The notes beneath the pieces were generated by a model. The model made no database searches. It saw only the letters and a list, made by a program, of their open reading frames with translations, and was not told the origin of the DNA. A stretch of DNA of 64,000 nucleotides, from contig CM043942.1 in NCBI GenBank assembly GCA_014529385.2, positions 55,613,340 through 55,677,339 of the forward strand, in the 5' to 3' direction. This stretch comes from Adiantum capillus-veneris. Taxonomy: Eukaryota > Streptophyta > Polypodiopsida > Polypodiales > Pteridaceae. Positions within the stretch are counted from its first letter, which is position 1. The number at the start of each line of letters is the position of its first letter. Positions 41,991-54,596 of this stretch are shown one piece after another. Both the position numbers and the translations under genes were made by a program.

Positions 41991-42204
41991 CTTCTCAATT
42001 ATATTTTTCTTCATCAATCATATATTTGTTACTGACGTAACTTTGCTGCAGAAGCCAGTTACACATCGTTCCGATTCAGTCGAGCCGTTGATGATCGTCC
42101 AAATTCTATCGAGCTACTGTTGGTACATGATCTTTTGTTATATGATATACTCGTTCATTGATTCTCGTATACTTATTCTTCTAGAGATATATTTTACGTC
42201 GTTT

Positions 42205-42640
42205 TATTGATAATTTCTCATTGATACCATAGTGATTTTGATGGTACCATGATGATGTTTTGTTAATACTTTGGTCATGGTGATTTTCGTTGATACCATG
42301 ATGATATGTCATTGATACCATGGTTATTCTCGGTGGTGCAATGATGATATTTCGTTGATACAATGGTTATTCTCGGTGATTCCATGATGATATTTCGTTG
42401 ATTCCATGGTGATTTTTGTTGATACCATGATGATGTTTTGTTGATACCATGGTTATTCTCGGTGATACCATGATGTTGTTTCGTTGATACCATGGTTATT
42501 CTCGGTGATGCCATGATGATATTTCGTTGATACCATGGTTATTCTCGGTGATGCCATGATGTTGTTTCGTTGATACAATGATTATTCTCGTTGATATCAT
42601 GATGCTTTTCGTTGATACCATGATCATTTATTCATTACTA
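42205..42640 (+). repeat. Minisatellite with TGATACCA units
   Basis: Tandem units of about 24/48 bp built from GTTGATACCATGATGATATT-like and ATACCATGGTTATTCTCGG-like halves. TGATACCA occurs exactly nine times. It lies in the same non-coding LTR element. Confidence 0.9.
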
Positions 42641-43478
42641 TTGACATAATGATGATATTTTGTTAATACTTTGATGGTATTCATTGATCACTACATTGAT
42701 AAATGTTGTTTTATGTAGTATATACACATATCATTTGTATCACGTAATCACACATTTTGTACTTTTATGTTTATACTTTATGTACCATATGTTGTCGTGC
42801 GTATATATGTCGTCAAAAGAGTGGCGTCGCGAACCATCTCTTATGGCATTGTGAACGTAATTATTTCATTAACGATGCTAATAATTTTCATGACATGTTT
42901 TTTTTTGGAGTCTATGATCTATGTAGGATTGATCAAAGAATTGATTTTATGAAGACAAACTTGGTGACAATAAAAGATTTATGAAGATATGTTTGGTGAT
43001 GCCCTATTGATGACAACATGAAGATATGTTTGGTGATGCGATATTGATGACAAGCTACACAGCAGATTCACGGAGACACTTTTGATTACAAGCTAATCGA
43101 TAGCTTTTACACCTCTTTATTGAACCTTTGTATTCATTATTGTATTTGATAGAAGTAATGTAACTCCTCATAAAACATTCATTGTAAAAGGAGTGATGTA
43201 GCTCCTCGTAAACATTTGTATATTCAATGATTTTTATAATATAACGGTGGGTGTATATAGAGCTGTGGGTTTTTCCCTTGATTCCCCAAGGGTTTTTTCA
43301 TCCACAATTAGGGACCCTTATTTGAGCGGGGGTGTTGAGCTTATATGTGAAGCTACTCAATATATGGCTTCTCTATATATGGCACCCAGGTCCCCTCTAT
43401 ATATACATCATCTCATGTGTGTATTCTACACACTTTGGGGTTCTACTTCTGTGTTATCTCCTTCTCTCAACAGACGAT

Positions 43479-43660
43479 ATATAGTGGGTGCGTACGGCTT
43501 GTTGGGGATACAGGAGATGCGTGACAGTGAACTGGAGCTGACGCAGACGCGTAGAGGGATACATGTTGCAAGTCGATAGTGGGCGCATACTACTTGCTGG
43601 GGATACAGGAGATGCGTGACAGTGAACTGGAGCTGACGTGGGCTACAGGACCCAGGTTCA
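43479..43660 (+). repeat. 94-bp tandem duplication
   Basis: Two copies (from about 43481 and 43575) share agatgcgtgacagtgaactg exactly. Confidence 0.8.
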
Positions 43661-46600
43661 ACTTTGTAGCATTTCAAATAGTAGACAAAATGAAATCAAC
43701 AGTGCAGTATGCATTCTCTTTAGACTCCACAGGAACCAAGTCTCAAGGCTCTCGCATACCTTCTTGCTGACTGTAGTCGCAATGTGGAAATAAGCATGTT
43801 CGCCCATCTCTACTCAAGAGTCATCACACAACCCTGTTCACAAGCAGTGTAGCTGTGTACCAATGTAGCCAGTAGTGCAACCTGCTTCAATCTTGCTCCC
43901 TTGAATCCCTTTGTGCGCCAGTGGTCGTGCTCTCCGTTCGGTTGCTGCAACTTGCAGGTCTTCAAAGCGACAGGGACCAGGGTTCATTTTTTCGCGCTGT
44001 GGTTTTTAGCAGGGCATTCGATGATATGCAGGTTTTACGCGCAACTTTCAAGTTGCAAGGCTTAGCCTTTGGAGTGTCCGGCCTTAAGATTTTGAGCCAC
44101 ATCAAATTTGGGCCGTGGCCAATGGCCACTTGCCATGATCAATGTCTCTTTGAAGTCTGAAAGTGGACCAGAGTCATGACCATTGACTCATGAGTCATAG
44201 CATATATGTATTGTATTATTTATATCTACTTGTATGTATCCTTCATATACTGGAAAAAATGACAGGTAATTCACAAATCAGGACTTGTAATTTGACAGCC
44301 ATAAATTTTTTCTACTTGTCGTTCGACAGAAAAATTCTCTATCTGCACTTGTCATTTGACAGGTGAATTTTTCTAGAACCTTTTTTGATAGGCAAAATGG
44401 CCCTTGACAGTAAAACCAGGCGTCAATTCTATAGGTTGCAAGTTGACCGCCTGTGCACACTGCTTGCTTGGGTTTCAGAAGTGGAGACGTGCCCCCATGC
44501 AGAGGGATGCAAGTTTCAAGCTGTTAGGGTAAAGGGGCCAAAAGTGCGCCACCTAAGCAGAGCAGCCCGCGGGAGATTTAAGGGTCAAAACCAGCGTTTT
44601 TTAAAAATTCAAGGTATTGGCTAGCACTGCCATGTGTCAGTGCACATGCCAGGTGAGATGATAAGGTTGTGGTGAGGATAGATGGGGTAATTTTTGCAAT
44701 CAATAATTTCTTTGTAAAAAAAAGGGAGTGAGAGGAGATCCAATAGCCCCCTACGCCTGCTGGTTGCACTAATCTGTCGAGCAGGTTTGACACCCGCCAC
44801 AATTTTCCCCCTCTTTCGGAGCCTCCATGAGCTGCAAGCGCACCATGGCCCCCATTTTATCTGAATCCGCCATGAGTTGCAAGGGCAACATGGCCGCCAT
44901 TTAACTGAGTCCGCCATAACCTACTGAAGTGATAATCCCGTTGGCCATAATGGTCAAAGTGTGGACGCATGCAGGGAATCATTTGCCCTTTTGCTTCTCC
45001 TTGCGCTCCTCATAGTTTGCTATTGCGGCCATAGCAATCATCACACTTCTTGGGCATCGTTTACCCTGATGCTTCTCCTTGCTGTGCTCAGAGTTTGATA
45101 TTGCGGTCTAGGTCATCAAAGACCAATTGTGCAGAGCACCACCAATTGGCATGCCGGGGAAGATTAATGCTTGCATCGCAATCTTACCCCTTGGCCCATG
45201 GTGAGTCAGGGAAGATCAGTGATCAGGACCCCTTTACCCTAAGAGTTTCATTTGGGAAGAGTAAAAGGTTTGATCCTGCCGTGTGTGAGACAATGACATG
45301 TGAGTTAAGCTCTGAACTTTTTCCCTAGGTAGCCCTAGCTTTAGCGATGGCGTGAAGCAGTGCTCGAGAAAAATCATTTTTCCACACATACAAAATTACT
45401 TTTCTTAATTTTATCAAGAGGAATTAGGTTATTTTTTCAAGTTTTTACACTATTTTTCTCTAGTTTCCCCTTACCCTCAACCGGCATCTTTAAAATTGAA
45501 AATGGCACGATATTAAGTTGAGACACATTTTTTGCGAACACTAACGTTAACAGAATAGCAGTGGCACCGCTCCCTCTATCGTCTCATCCTCACAACTACT
45601 TTTATCATGTTTAAGCTTCCTCACCACTCGCTTGTGCACAATAATGCCTCTCTACTGTTCCGACACCCGGACAAGTTCCAACTCATAGGAGTCCAAGGAG
45701 TTTCCAATATCCCATGGTTTACTCTTTTCTTTGGCCCTATCGACGTATCAAAAAAAGGATCGGATCTCCTCAAAACACTCTCGAAGGCTTGGAACAGGTA
45801 TAGACCCATCCTGAGGGTTAATTGGGAATCTAAACACAGCCTCGCAAGATATGCCCAATATCATATGTGAAGGGAACGCCCAATGCTCTGCTTCCCTTTA
45901 ATTGTATACAAAGGATAGGCCTTCCTATACCCTATACATGATACAACATCATGGAATGCATTACTCGTAGGGTTTGCAAAGTAGGGGCATAATGAGGCAA
46001 TCCTAGAAAGCTTTGCTCAGATGGAGTGTCAGGAAGTCTATTTAGATGCACCAACAAGTGTTTTTTTGCATGCGATTTTGTAGCCAAAATAATATTCTCT
46101 TCACTTCGGTACGGTATGCAACCCATGGTCCCACATCCACCTATATCCCACACCCATTTCATTGCTTGTAACTGGGCTATCCAAAATGGTCTCAGATTTG
46201 GGTCAACAATGTTTACTACCTACAATATTGATAAGTCTGAATTCATAGTATAACGAAGACATTAGACAAGATGAATGTGAAAGACCCATGTTGGTTATGA
46301 AATCCTTCTACTATACTCCACCTTACGTTAGCGTAATTTTCATGAATGTACGGTGAATGAGATAAAAACAAGAGCCATGCTAGAGCCATGTCTTAGAATA
46401 GTTCAAGAGTGTAGGTCGAGTGATGATGAAGATGGTGTTTTGAAAAAATGACGCAAGAGTTGGAACAATGAAAATATTTTACCCTTGATATCAAAGGGGA
46501 CTCCAAGCTAGAGGAATCCTAGAGGGCAAAGCAAAATCAACAATTAGACCTTGCTTAACCTCATGGTTAAATAGGAGTTTCTAAAATATGAAATATATTT

Positions 46601-47180
46601 GTATGGGAATTAATCTTGGTTGCTCCTTGTTGAGAATTTTATAGGATATATCTTTAAGGCCTCTTAAGAATTTTCTTGTGATGTTAAAAGGACTCTTCTT
46701 CTTCTTGTTCGATCTCTCCTCTGACCCAGTAAGATGCAATGTTTATAGAGGCTACTTGTAGGTAGGATAAGCCACATGATGGGCATGGACACCAATTAAA
46801 CCCGCTTGAAGTGCTTCCTATGGTTTGACGTAGAGTTAGGGACTCATGAGCAACCACATGAAACCCACTTGTATATATCGGTGTGGGTGGCTACAAGTAG
46901 GTGCTTTGAGTCAAGATTATCAAGTAGGAAGTTCATTAACCAGGGTCCTCACGTTGATGCCTCATACAAGTATGCAACTTGTTGTAGCGAAATTGAAGTG
47001 TTACAGCTTGTGGATGAGCTTCTTGCTTAGGATGTCATCTCTTCGGGGTAGCAGTTCTGCCAAGTGTGCTCTACAATACTGTTTGGAAAATTATAAGTGG
47101 AAGAGGAAGAGCACGAGAAGCACAATGGATATGTTCAATGTCTCGTCTTTCGTAGTTTGGGCACGTTGCTAAGGATTGCC
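43661..47180. other. Intergenic, no recognisable gene
   Basis: Short local duplications only: a 45-bp period at 44825-44913 (ccatgag.tgcaag) and a roughly 70-bp period at about 44990-45120 (gcttctccttgc). A 25-bp segment at 44452 repeats the left flank of the 40.7-kb element (cacactgcttgcttggg). The open stretch 45607-45870 (MFKLPHHSLVHNNASLLF...) is unidentified. Confidence 0.55.
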
Positions 47181-47182
47181 CC

Positions 47183-47332
47183 ATGAAAGATTTGGTCCAT
47201 ATGTATGCCAAATGCAACTCCTTCACAAAAGCACAAAGAGTTCTTGATAACCTTTGTGTTTAAAATGTCATCTCTTGGAACACTTTGGTTGCAAGGAACG
47301 GTTTGGTTGCAAGGTATGCTCAAGAAGTGTAG
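47183..47332 (+). pseudogene. PPR (pentatricopeptide repeat) protein fragment
   Basis: One frame reads DLVHMYAKCNSFTKAQRVLD, then NLCV, stop, NVISWNTLVA and RYAQE before a stop. This matches the plant PLS-type PPR text LVDMYAKCGxxxxAxxVFDxxxxRNVxSWNxLIAGYAQ. PPR proteins are organellar RNA-binding factors. The piece covers about one and a third repeats. It has an in-frame TAA in place of a residue before NVISW and a 15-18 bp local duplication (ttggttgcaagg twice). It is a relic, not a gene. Confidence 0.8.
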
Positions 47333-47647
47333 AGTCAAGTAGCCCTGTGTTGTTTCCAGTTGATGTGAAGTGAAGGAATATCTCCAAACAAAACAAAATA
47401 TACTTGTTTCTTATGGACCTATGGCCTTTCCAAAGATGTTGACGTGGGTTAGACACTAGAAGTCATGAAATACAGGCAGGTTATACTTAAAAAGAGAAGA
47501 CTACTAAGTACTAACTAACTTGAAAGAGGAGGACAAACAAAAATAACATACTTGGGAGGGGACAATATCCTCTTCAATGTCTTTTAGCAGCATGTAGAAG
47601 CTTTCACCTCTTTGACAATGTAGCTGGGGGGATGGCAACATTGTGAC

Positions 47648-47732
47648 TTAACATTGTGAGCTTTTGTGAGGGAGGCACCGCATACCTAGCTAGGTATGCG
47701 GTGCCTCTCAAGCACAAGCTCATGATGTTATT
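47648..47732. repeat. Long inverted repeat with a 36-bp perfect palindrome
   Basis: The half-site GAGGCACCGCATACCTAG is followed immediately by its exact reverse complement (47672-47707). Imperfect arms extend to about 47648 and 47732 (taacat..tgagctt). No spacer. It could form a cruciform or be a tiny fold-back element. Confidence 0.9.
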
Positions 47733-48245
47733 CATTGTATGAAAAACACTCAAAAAGACTCCGTTTTCCTACATGAGATAATTTCTAAATCTTCTTATGG
47801 TGCTGGCGATGCGCCAGACTGCACAAACCTCAGCTAAAATGATGTTCCTCATTAGTGGCACTTCTTTGTCACTCTTTTCACACGTGAAGCCCATCGTGCA
47901 ACATTCTTTAGACTTATCATTAATGAAACAGAAACTGCGACATGGTTGGAGGGTGTTGTATTGTTGGTAGGAGCCCTCAAAGCAACCCATATGACGTGGT
48001 CACGCCGAGTGATGTGCATGGGATGCCTGTCCTGCTTGCTCACCATTGCCTTGTTGGTGTCGAAGCCCAAGTTTTGCAAATATTCCACCACCCTCACCAT
48101 ACTGGGGTTTCCTGCAGGCAGGTGTAGCTTGTTCCATGTACCGTCATATGCACATCTCACATGCACATGCTCTTCTCTCTTTCTCTCTCTCTTCTAATCA
48201 TCAAGCAGCTTGTTCCATGTGCTGTCATATTCACATCTCACATGC

Positions 48246-48309
<64 letters not shown>

Positions 48310-49138
48310 TCATCAAGCAATAATTCATAATTGGAATCCACAAAAAGCTGCACTTAATGTAGGAGAAAAAAGAACCCTAAGGGTTTATTTATGGATACAA
48401 TTTACAATCTTAGTGTAGAAATTTGACTCGAGTCCAGCTCGTGTGCGCGCTTTCTCTGTGCAGCCTACCAGAGATTGGGAGTTGCTGAACAACTGAGCGT
48501 TTGAGAATCAATTTTGCATGTCTTTCAGTTTGACTTTCTAGAGGGGGCTACTTTTGACATCAAGCTTCGAACGCTCCCACGGAACTCCTTCTGCATCGCT
48601 AGCTGCAGCTGGGTGCTTCTACTGGCATGTGCTTCTATGTATCTCTACGATTACACAAAACATGTATGGCGCATCATTCCGCCTTGTACAGGGCCGGGCT
48701 CCTCAAAAAGAAAGGTGGACATTGCCTATTTAGGCTGTGATTTCAATGCTAGCTTCGACGGAAACCTCAATCTTCCTAATCATCCTTCACCTCACCCTTG
48801 AAAGCTGATACTTACACACATTTTGATCCTCGTCTGACGTTGGTTTTTGGTCTTCCCACAACTTTTACTTTGACATTTTGGGCTTGGCTAGTATTATCTT
48901 TTACGTCGACCTTTTGGGCTTGAACATAAATTATTTTTGTTTGAGAAAATAAATTATTAAAACAGTGATGAAATTATGTAACGAAATGGTTTTACATCAT
49001 TTGTTTTTTTTAAGTAAATTTTTTTTTTCAAACTTAAGTGATAATTAAGATTCATGTGTGGTGTATATGCACCAAACGTACGTGACTTCTTTTTAAACCC
49101 TGATCATGTTTTAGTTGTTTTTAGACATTAGACTCTTT
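47733..49138. other. Intergenic with (TC)n
   Basis: (TC)n at 48251-48305. Two local copies of a cttgttccatgtgctgtcatat-like phrase (about 48128 and 48209). The open stretch 48514-48801 is not recognised. Confidence 0.55.
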
Positions 49139-50340
49139 GGAAGGCTGTCATATGTATTGATAGGACAGAGTAGTTCACTTAATGAAGTCAAGACCTTGTT
49201 TGGATATGTTGATAATTGAAGTTAGACCACCACTAGAGTATGAGTTATCAAGTGCTTTTGGTGTGGGAGTGCCTACTCGTGTAAGGGTGCTACCAAAGAG
49301 CAGTACCGTATGGGATTAATGCGGGTTTGATATAAAGTTTATATATGCTTTATGATTAGTTTCGGTGAGTTGTTTCCACCAATTTGACCTTATGTGAAGA
49401 TGTATGCTTTTCTAACTTGAATGTGTGGTTAACTTTGCATATAAAGGCTTCTTTTTTCACCATAGTGTTAGCATGAGTTCATATCAATGGAGTGATGTGC
49501 TATGATGATAACCTATGTTACACGGTTGAGCTTGATGCATTGACATGGGTCAAACACTATCTCTTGTGTGTACGGTGCATGCATCCCCAAAAAAAAAAAA
49601 AAGTTGTTTTATCCATAAGGATCAAATTAGGGTATATGGCTGGCCAAAGCGATCATGGGGTTGTTTTGTGTCATTATTATGGTTATGTAATGAGGTTATA
49701 ATGTGCATATGGTTGGCCAAAAAAGTGATGGGACTGTTTTGTGTCATGATTATAGTTATGTAATGAGGTTATAATGTGCATGGAATCTTAGAGAGAATGT
49801 GTGGATGTCTCATGTGCGTATGTGTATTTCTTTTCATCCTTTTAAGTTAAAAAAAACTAGCTCTATGCAGAAGGAGGAAGATGTACAATTGTGGTATGTT
49901 GTTCACATGTAGTTCAAATATTTTAAGTTGGTGATTTGAGATTATGTTTACTTGCTAGTCGGATTTTTTTTATACATTAAAAAAATTTGTTTTTAAGGAC
50001 CATGTGTATTGGATGAGTTTGCCAACAATGAGTGCAATTAAAACTCCAAGTGTGGCACTTGGGTTCATTGATGATTATGGCTTATGATCAAGGACTGAGA
50101 TTTCCCTTGTAATTATCGATACGCTTATGTTTTTTTTGTTGTATTAGCTAGTGTGGCTCTTGGATTATTTTTTTGGTATGTTTGTCCTATCAAATTTTTT
50201 GCAACCATTGGTGTGCTAAAGTGGTTTGCAAAATGGTTATGTATCACGTAAAGAGGGGTGGAGTCCTCACCCATGTCATGGGTAATGGATTATGATTTAT
50301 GATTGAATTTTGGATTATGGATGGTTTATGGCAAGCATTT
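49139..50340 (+). repeat. Dispersed repeat copy 2 (block A then block B)
   Basis: Block A (49139-49830) matches 20350-21030 and block B (49966-50340) matches 19289-19590. The order is reversed relative to copy 1, although both blocks keep their orientation. A 74-bp internal duplication (ggccaaa, gttatgtaatgaggtt) starts at about 49634 and 49708. Confidence 0.7.
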
Positions 50341-52933
50341 TGAACATGCGTTGATACGCCTAACAAATTTTGGCCCCACTAAAATTTTTCCTTATATCAA
50401 ATGCTTGAAATGGTCTGTGAGACTTGATCAACACTTAGAGACTCCATCCCACTACATTATTAGGAAAGAAGGTGCATGTGTCAATCCTCCTAGAGACTCA
50501 TATTCTTCACCTGTGGAATATGTCTCCCATAGTGATGTTCACTATGTGAAGGTGGCATTCATCATAAACCTTGCTCCAAATTGGCTACATCAATCTCCTT
50601 GATTTGGAAGCCCAGATTTTGCAGCCTTATATACAGTAAGAGCAACATGTGGAAATTCAAAAAAACGATCGCTAACCTTGTAGCCATATAATCTTTGATA
50701 GAAAATCAATTAAAAGAAATTTAATGCCTGTAGTTGTTAACATATGAAAAGGGAAGCTTGACAGAGGAGGTACTACGTACACTAACCTCGAGAATCCTTT
50801 CCTCAAACATGACCTTGTCATCTACCTAAAGAGATAAGTGGGTGAAAGTTCATTCAAAGCATATTTAAAAATGAAATAAAATTAAATTGATTAAATTGAA
50901 TACTTATTATGATGAGGAAAAGTATCATATACTTACCTCAAGGAAAAAGGGCATTAGAAAACAAAAAAGGTAAAGGTGCATCACCAAAATCCCTACCTCT
51001 ATTAATCTAGTCAATTCCTTGACCCGTTAACCAAACACTAAAAGTATGGATGAGTGAATATAAACAATACATCTAAACTAATGGCATGGATTGAAAACCT
51101 TGGTCTTCTTAGCTAGGAGTTCAATATACGTCAGTTTGAGAACTGCCTTTCGGAGTGAAATCTAATTCACCAGCTTGATCTTACACAAGCTATACTTTAT
51201 CTATAGGCACAACAATTCATTTAGAAAGTACTATGATATACTTAAGTTGGAATCGTATTCACTTCATTATAAGTGAGAATTGTATAGTTAGGATTATGAA
51301 AATTTTCCCCTTGTTCCTACAAGTAAGACCATCTAATGCTGACTCAGATCATCGTCCTCTTGGTCTTCATCTTGGCTTAATTGGAGATGCTCCATTATTG
51401 CTTGATTTTCTAAAGCACTTGTTTATTTGGTCCTCTTTCATGTTTACAAACGGATCTTGTAGGTCCGCATGGTTTAGGGATAGATTTCCTTCCAAGTTTG
51501 TGATATCTACCAGAGACTAGTGGATGTAATTATCCAAAATGGACTACTTCATTACATTGTGGGCCTCCTTTAAACTATCAACAATTGGTTGCTTCTGGTG
51601 TAACATAGACTAGTACTCTTTTAGATTTTTCCCTAGGTTCCATTTCTCAACCCTCTCATTGGAATTAAAATTTTCCAGTTCTTTAGTTTGCTGCTCCAGT
51701 CCTTTGATGGCTTTCTCTATTTTCTGTTAACTACTTACTCACTATCAAAACCTTGTCATGTGTGATTAATTCAAAATTCCACTATAATTTTAAATTTTGA
51801 GTCTCTTGAGTCCAACCATTGTCTGAGTTGCCGATGTCGATAAAAAGTCACCTTGCTAGCCTACGCTTCCAATCATTTGGCCCACTGGATTGACAATTTT
51901 ATTCCATCCTGTTTGGATTGTGGCTATGCATCCATTGGTAATGGAATCCACATTTATGCTCTTACTTTCATATTTGACTACATGGGAATTGTATGGTATT
52001 TGTAGTTGGTGTGTGGTATTGATGAGTTGAAACTTGATGGAACTTGAGCTATGAGCTAAGTATGATGGGATAAAGGCATTGGAAGTGAAAAATTCTAAAT
52101 ATATCCCACTAGGTGTTGCTTTTGTAAGGCCTCAAGTCTGTAAGGTAATCTTTGAATTGTTGTGTAGTGGCGATTGTGGATTTCTGTTTCAATGTGGTAG
52201 TTTTCAATTTTGTGTCTTCTTAGATTCATTTATTTCTTGGCGTACATCGATGGTTGTCTTCGGGGTTCTTTGATAGTGGTACTATGGCCGTGCATTCTAG
52301 TTTACCTCCTACCAGTTTAATGGTTCATTGTGCCTTCTTTTCTTTAGATTATTTGCTTTGGCGATGAGCTAGTCTCAATATTCTTTTGATAGTTTTTTTC
52401 TTTGTGGTATTTTCAAAATCTCCTTGCCTGGTCCACTCTGTGTTCATGTTACATGTCTTCTTGCCCTTCTAATTTGGCTACATCCAATGTTTGATCTCAT
52501 GTTCTATTGGGCTTTCCTGCCAGAAGTTTGGGATGCCCTGGCTTGCAAGTCATCTAGTAGAAAACTTGCCAAACATACGAGGATTTAAACAGGTGTTGGG
52601 ATTTTACCTTGGCTCTCTAAACACCACACTAGATCATAAAATAGTGTGCTTAGGTTAATTGGACACTTATTGTCCAAAGCTATCACAAGAAGCATGGTGA
52701 ACAACTCCTTAGACACATACATAGGGTTGATAGTTTTCAGATTGATGGCCTCAGCTACAAATTTATAGGTTGTTTTTTGTTCCAGAGTCATGTCTAGTGA
52801 TGTTGGCTTGCACATTCTCTCACAAATGTCACATGTCTTCCAAAAATCTCAAACTTTTGATATCATACTCTACCACCATGAACCAACTTGAAGAATTTTT
52901 TTGTAGTAGAGAAGTGTCCACTCAAACTTCTAG
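50341..52933. other. Intergenic; possible LINE endonuclease relic near 51320-51460
   Basis: Mostly anonymous. A short frame within 51233-51520 contains NADSDHRPLGLHLG and, further on, GDAPLLLDFLKHLFIW. This resembles the SDHxPI...PFRFExxW tail of LINE endonuclease domains. The match is short and I would not rely on it. Confidence 0.3.
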
Positions 52934-53140
52934 TGTGTGCTTTAGTAATTACTTGCATCTTGCCTTGCATTTGTATACACCTTCTCAGAACTCCATCAAT
53001 ACTTAGTAAGATTCTAGTTCAGACTTCTTTGAATGAGAGCCTTTTTACTAGGCTGTGTGCTTTAGTAAGTACTTGCATCTTGCCTTGAATTTATACACAC
53101 CTTCTCCAAACTTCAACAACACCTAGTTGATACAAAGATC
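52934..53140 (+). repeat. 120-bp tandem duplication
   Basis: tgtgtgctttagtaa and acttgcatcttgccttg occur at 52934 and again at 53054, followed by similar text about cacaccttctc. Noncoding. Confidence 0.8.
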
Positions 53141-53998
53141 CTATTATGATAGTAAAATTTAGACTTGTAAGAATGAGAGATTTCTTACTCGATTGTCACC
53201 TGTCCTTTGGTATACACCCATATTGTAGGAATTTATACACATTGGTGCAATCAAACCTGGTCGAAGCTAGGAGCAGGCACAGACAATGCTATGTATGTTT
53301 ACAAGTGCATGCTAGAGTGCTAAAGTAGGTGTGGAGGTCCTAGGTAGGCAAGTGGTTGCTGGAATGTATGCTTGAGGTGTATTTTTAGGCCATAAAGGCT
53401 CCATGATCGGCTAAATAGATTGGTAGATCAAGGTGTTCAAAGTAGTGGAGTCATGTGGTAAGATATAGTGCTCAAGGTGCTCTACAAATTGATCAAGACT
53501 ACTCCTCAATCGGAGCTATAGGGTGGATGTTATTGGAATTTGAATGTGGAGTGCCTTGCAGATCTTGGACGGGATGGATAGGTGCAGATGGGTGGTCAGA
53601 GAAAAGGTGAGTGTATAGATATGGAGTGTTTAGTTTATGGAGCATGTGTATCTTTTGAGATTGACAATTGGAGTCTAGATGCTTGAGATATGGCCAGTTG
53701 AATTTTTTTCAAGGGCTAGGTCAGTGCCAGTTTGACTGCCTCGGTAGGCATGCCATCTAGAACTTTTTTGGGCTTACCAAAGTTCTCAAGAGAAGTATGT
53801 AGTGTGTGGAGTTAGCTATAATTGATGGGTTGTCAATCTAAGTTGTAAGTATAGAGTTATGGACGATTGAATTTTGTGGATGGTGGCAATAGTGGAGAGT
53901 CGGATGGTTTTTCACATTTTTTGGATGCGTTGTTCAAGGCCACAGAGACGTTGAATGATGGAGGAGAGATGGTGGGCTATCGATGGAATCTTATAGCA
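53141..53998. other. Intergenic, no recognisable gene
   Basis: Nothing identified other than ordinary AT-rich sequence. Confidence 0.55.
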
Positions 53999-54542
53999 TG
54001 TGCATTGGATTTTGGGGCCAAAAACCATGAGCCCCTCAATTGGCAAAGAAGAAGACAATTTTTTTAAAGTTATTGCGAAATTTTTCTAACCCCAAAGGGG
54101 TGCTTCCACCGTGTGCAGCCACATGGCAGTGAATAGGCCCATATGTGATGGGGATATCCTTGGATGCATGTTATAAATCTTGGGGCAAGGCCCTATCATC
54201 ATCAAGAAAATGGAAAGAGAGAGGCTCTCATGGAGCTCTCTCCCCCCCCCCCCCCCCATGCTTGCGGCCCTGTGCGACGCTCATGGCGGTGTTGGGTGGT
54301 TTTTGAGTGCACAGTAGTGGTGTTGGTTGATGGTGAGTGCTCGTAAGCATTGGTCGACCATTATGGCAACAATGATGTGGCAATGTGGCACCTTTAGAGG
54401 CTATTCTCACTTGACTGGTCCCCGAGGAGCCCGCTTTTAGAATTGAAAGCAAAACACCCCCCCCCCCCCCCCCCCCCCCCCCCAAACTAGCAATCTCGCT
54501 AGTGCTTGGGTGAGGGAGAGTGAGTTCAAGGAGGAAGTTCTT

Positions 54543-54596
<54 letters not shown>

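Larger units (their letters stand above)
40721..43472 (+). mobile_element. Non-coding LTR retrotransposon (TRIM/LARD type), complete
   Basis: 140-bp LTRs at 40721-40860 and 43333-43472 (TGTTGAG...CTCAACA, about three differences). The primer site TGGTATCAAAGCAG at 40861 abuts the 5' LTR. The purine-rich gagcggggg precedes the 3' LTR. The target duplication is GACGA (40716-40720 and 43473-43477). The 2.5-kb interior has no retroelement proteins and is mostly tandem repeats. LTR length fits TRIM elements, while the total length is large for a TRIM and small for a LARD. It would depend on proteins of another element. Confidence 0.92.

Noticed and set aside
42181-42514. Minus-strand ORFs with repeated NHHGINKTSSWYQ-like peptides
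   Set aside because: They are the translation of a minisatellite in a non-coding element; open reading comes from repeat unit length.
45607-45870. 87-codon ORF as a gene
   Set aside because: No motif, splice or family evidence; a chance open frame is as likely.
40011-47707. CRISPR-like or prokaryotic features in repeats
   Set aside because: Repeats are retroelement tandem units or palindromes in a plant nuclear context; no spacer structure or cas genes.
51233-51520. LINE endonuclease fragment
   Set aside because: Only a short SDHRPL-like motif; not enough for a firm call, so kept as a low-confidence note.
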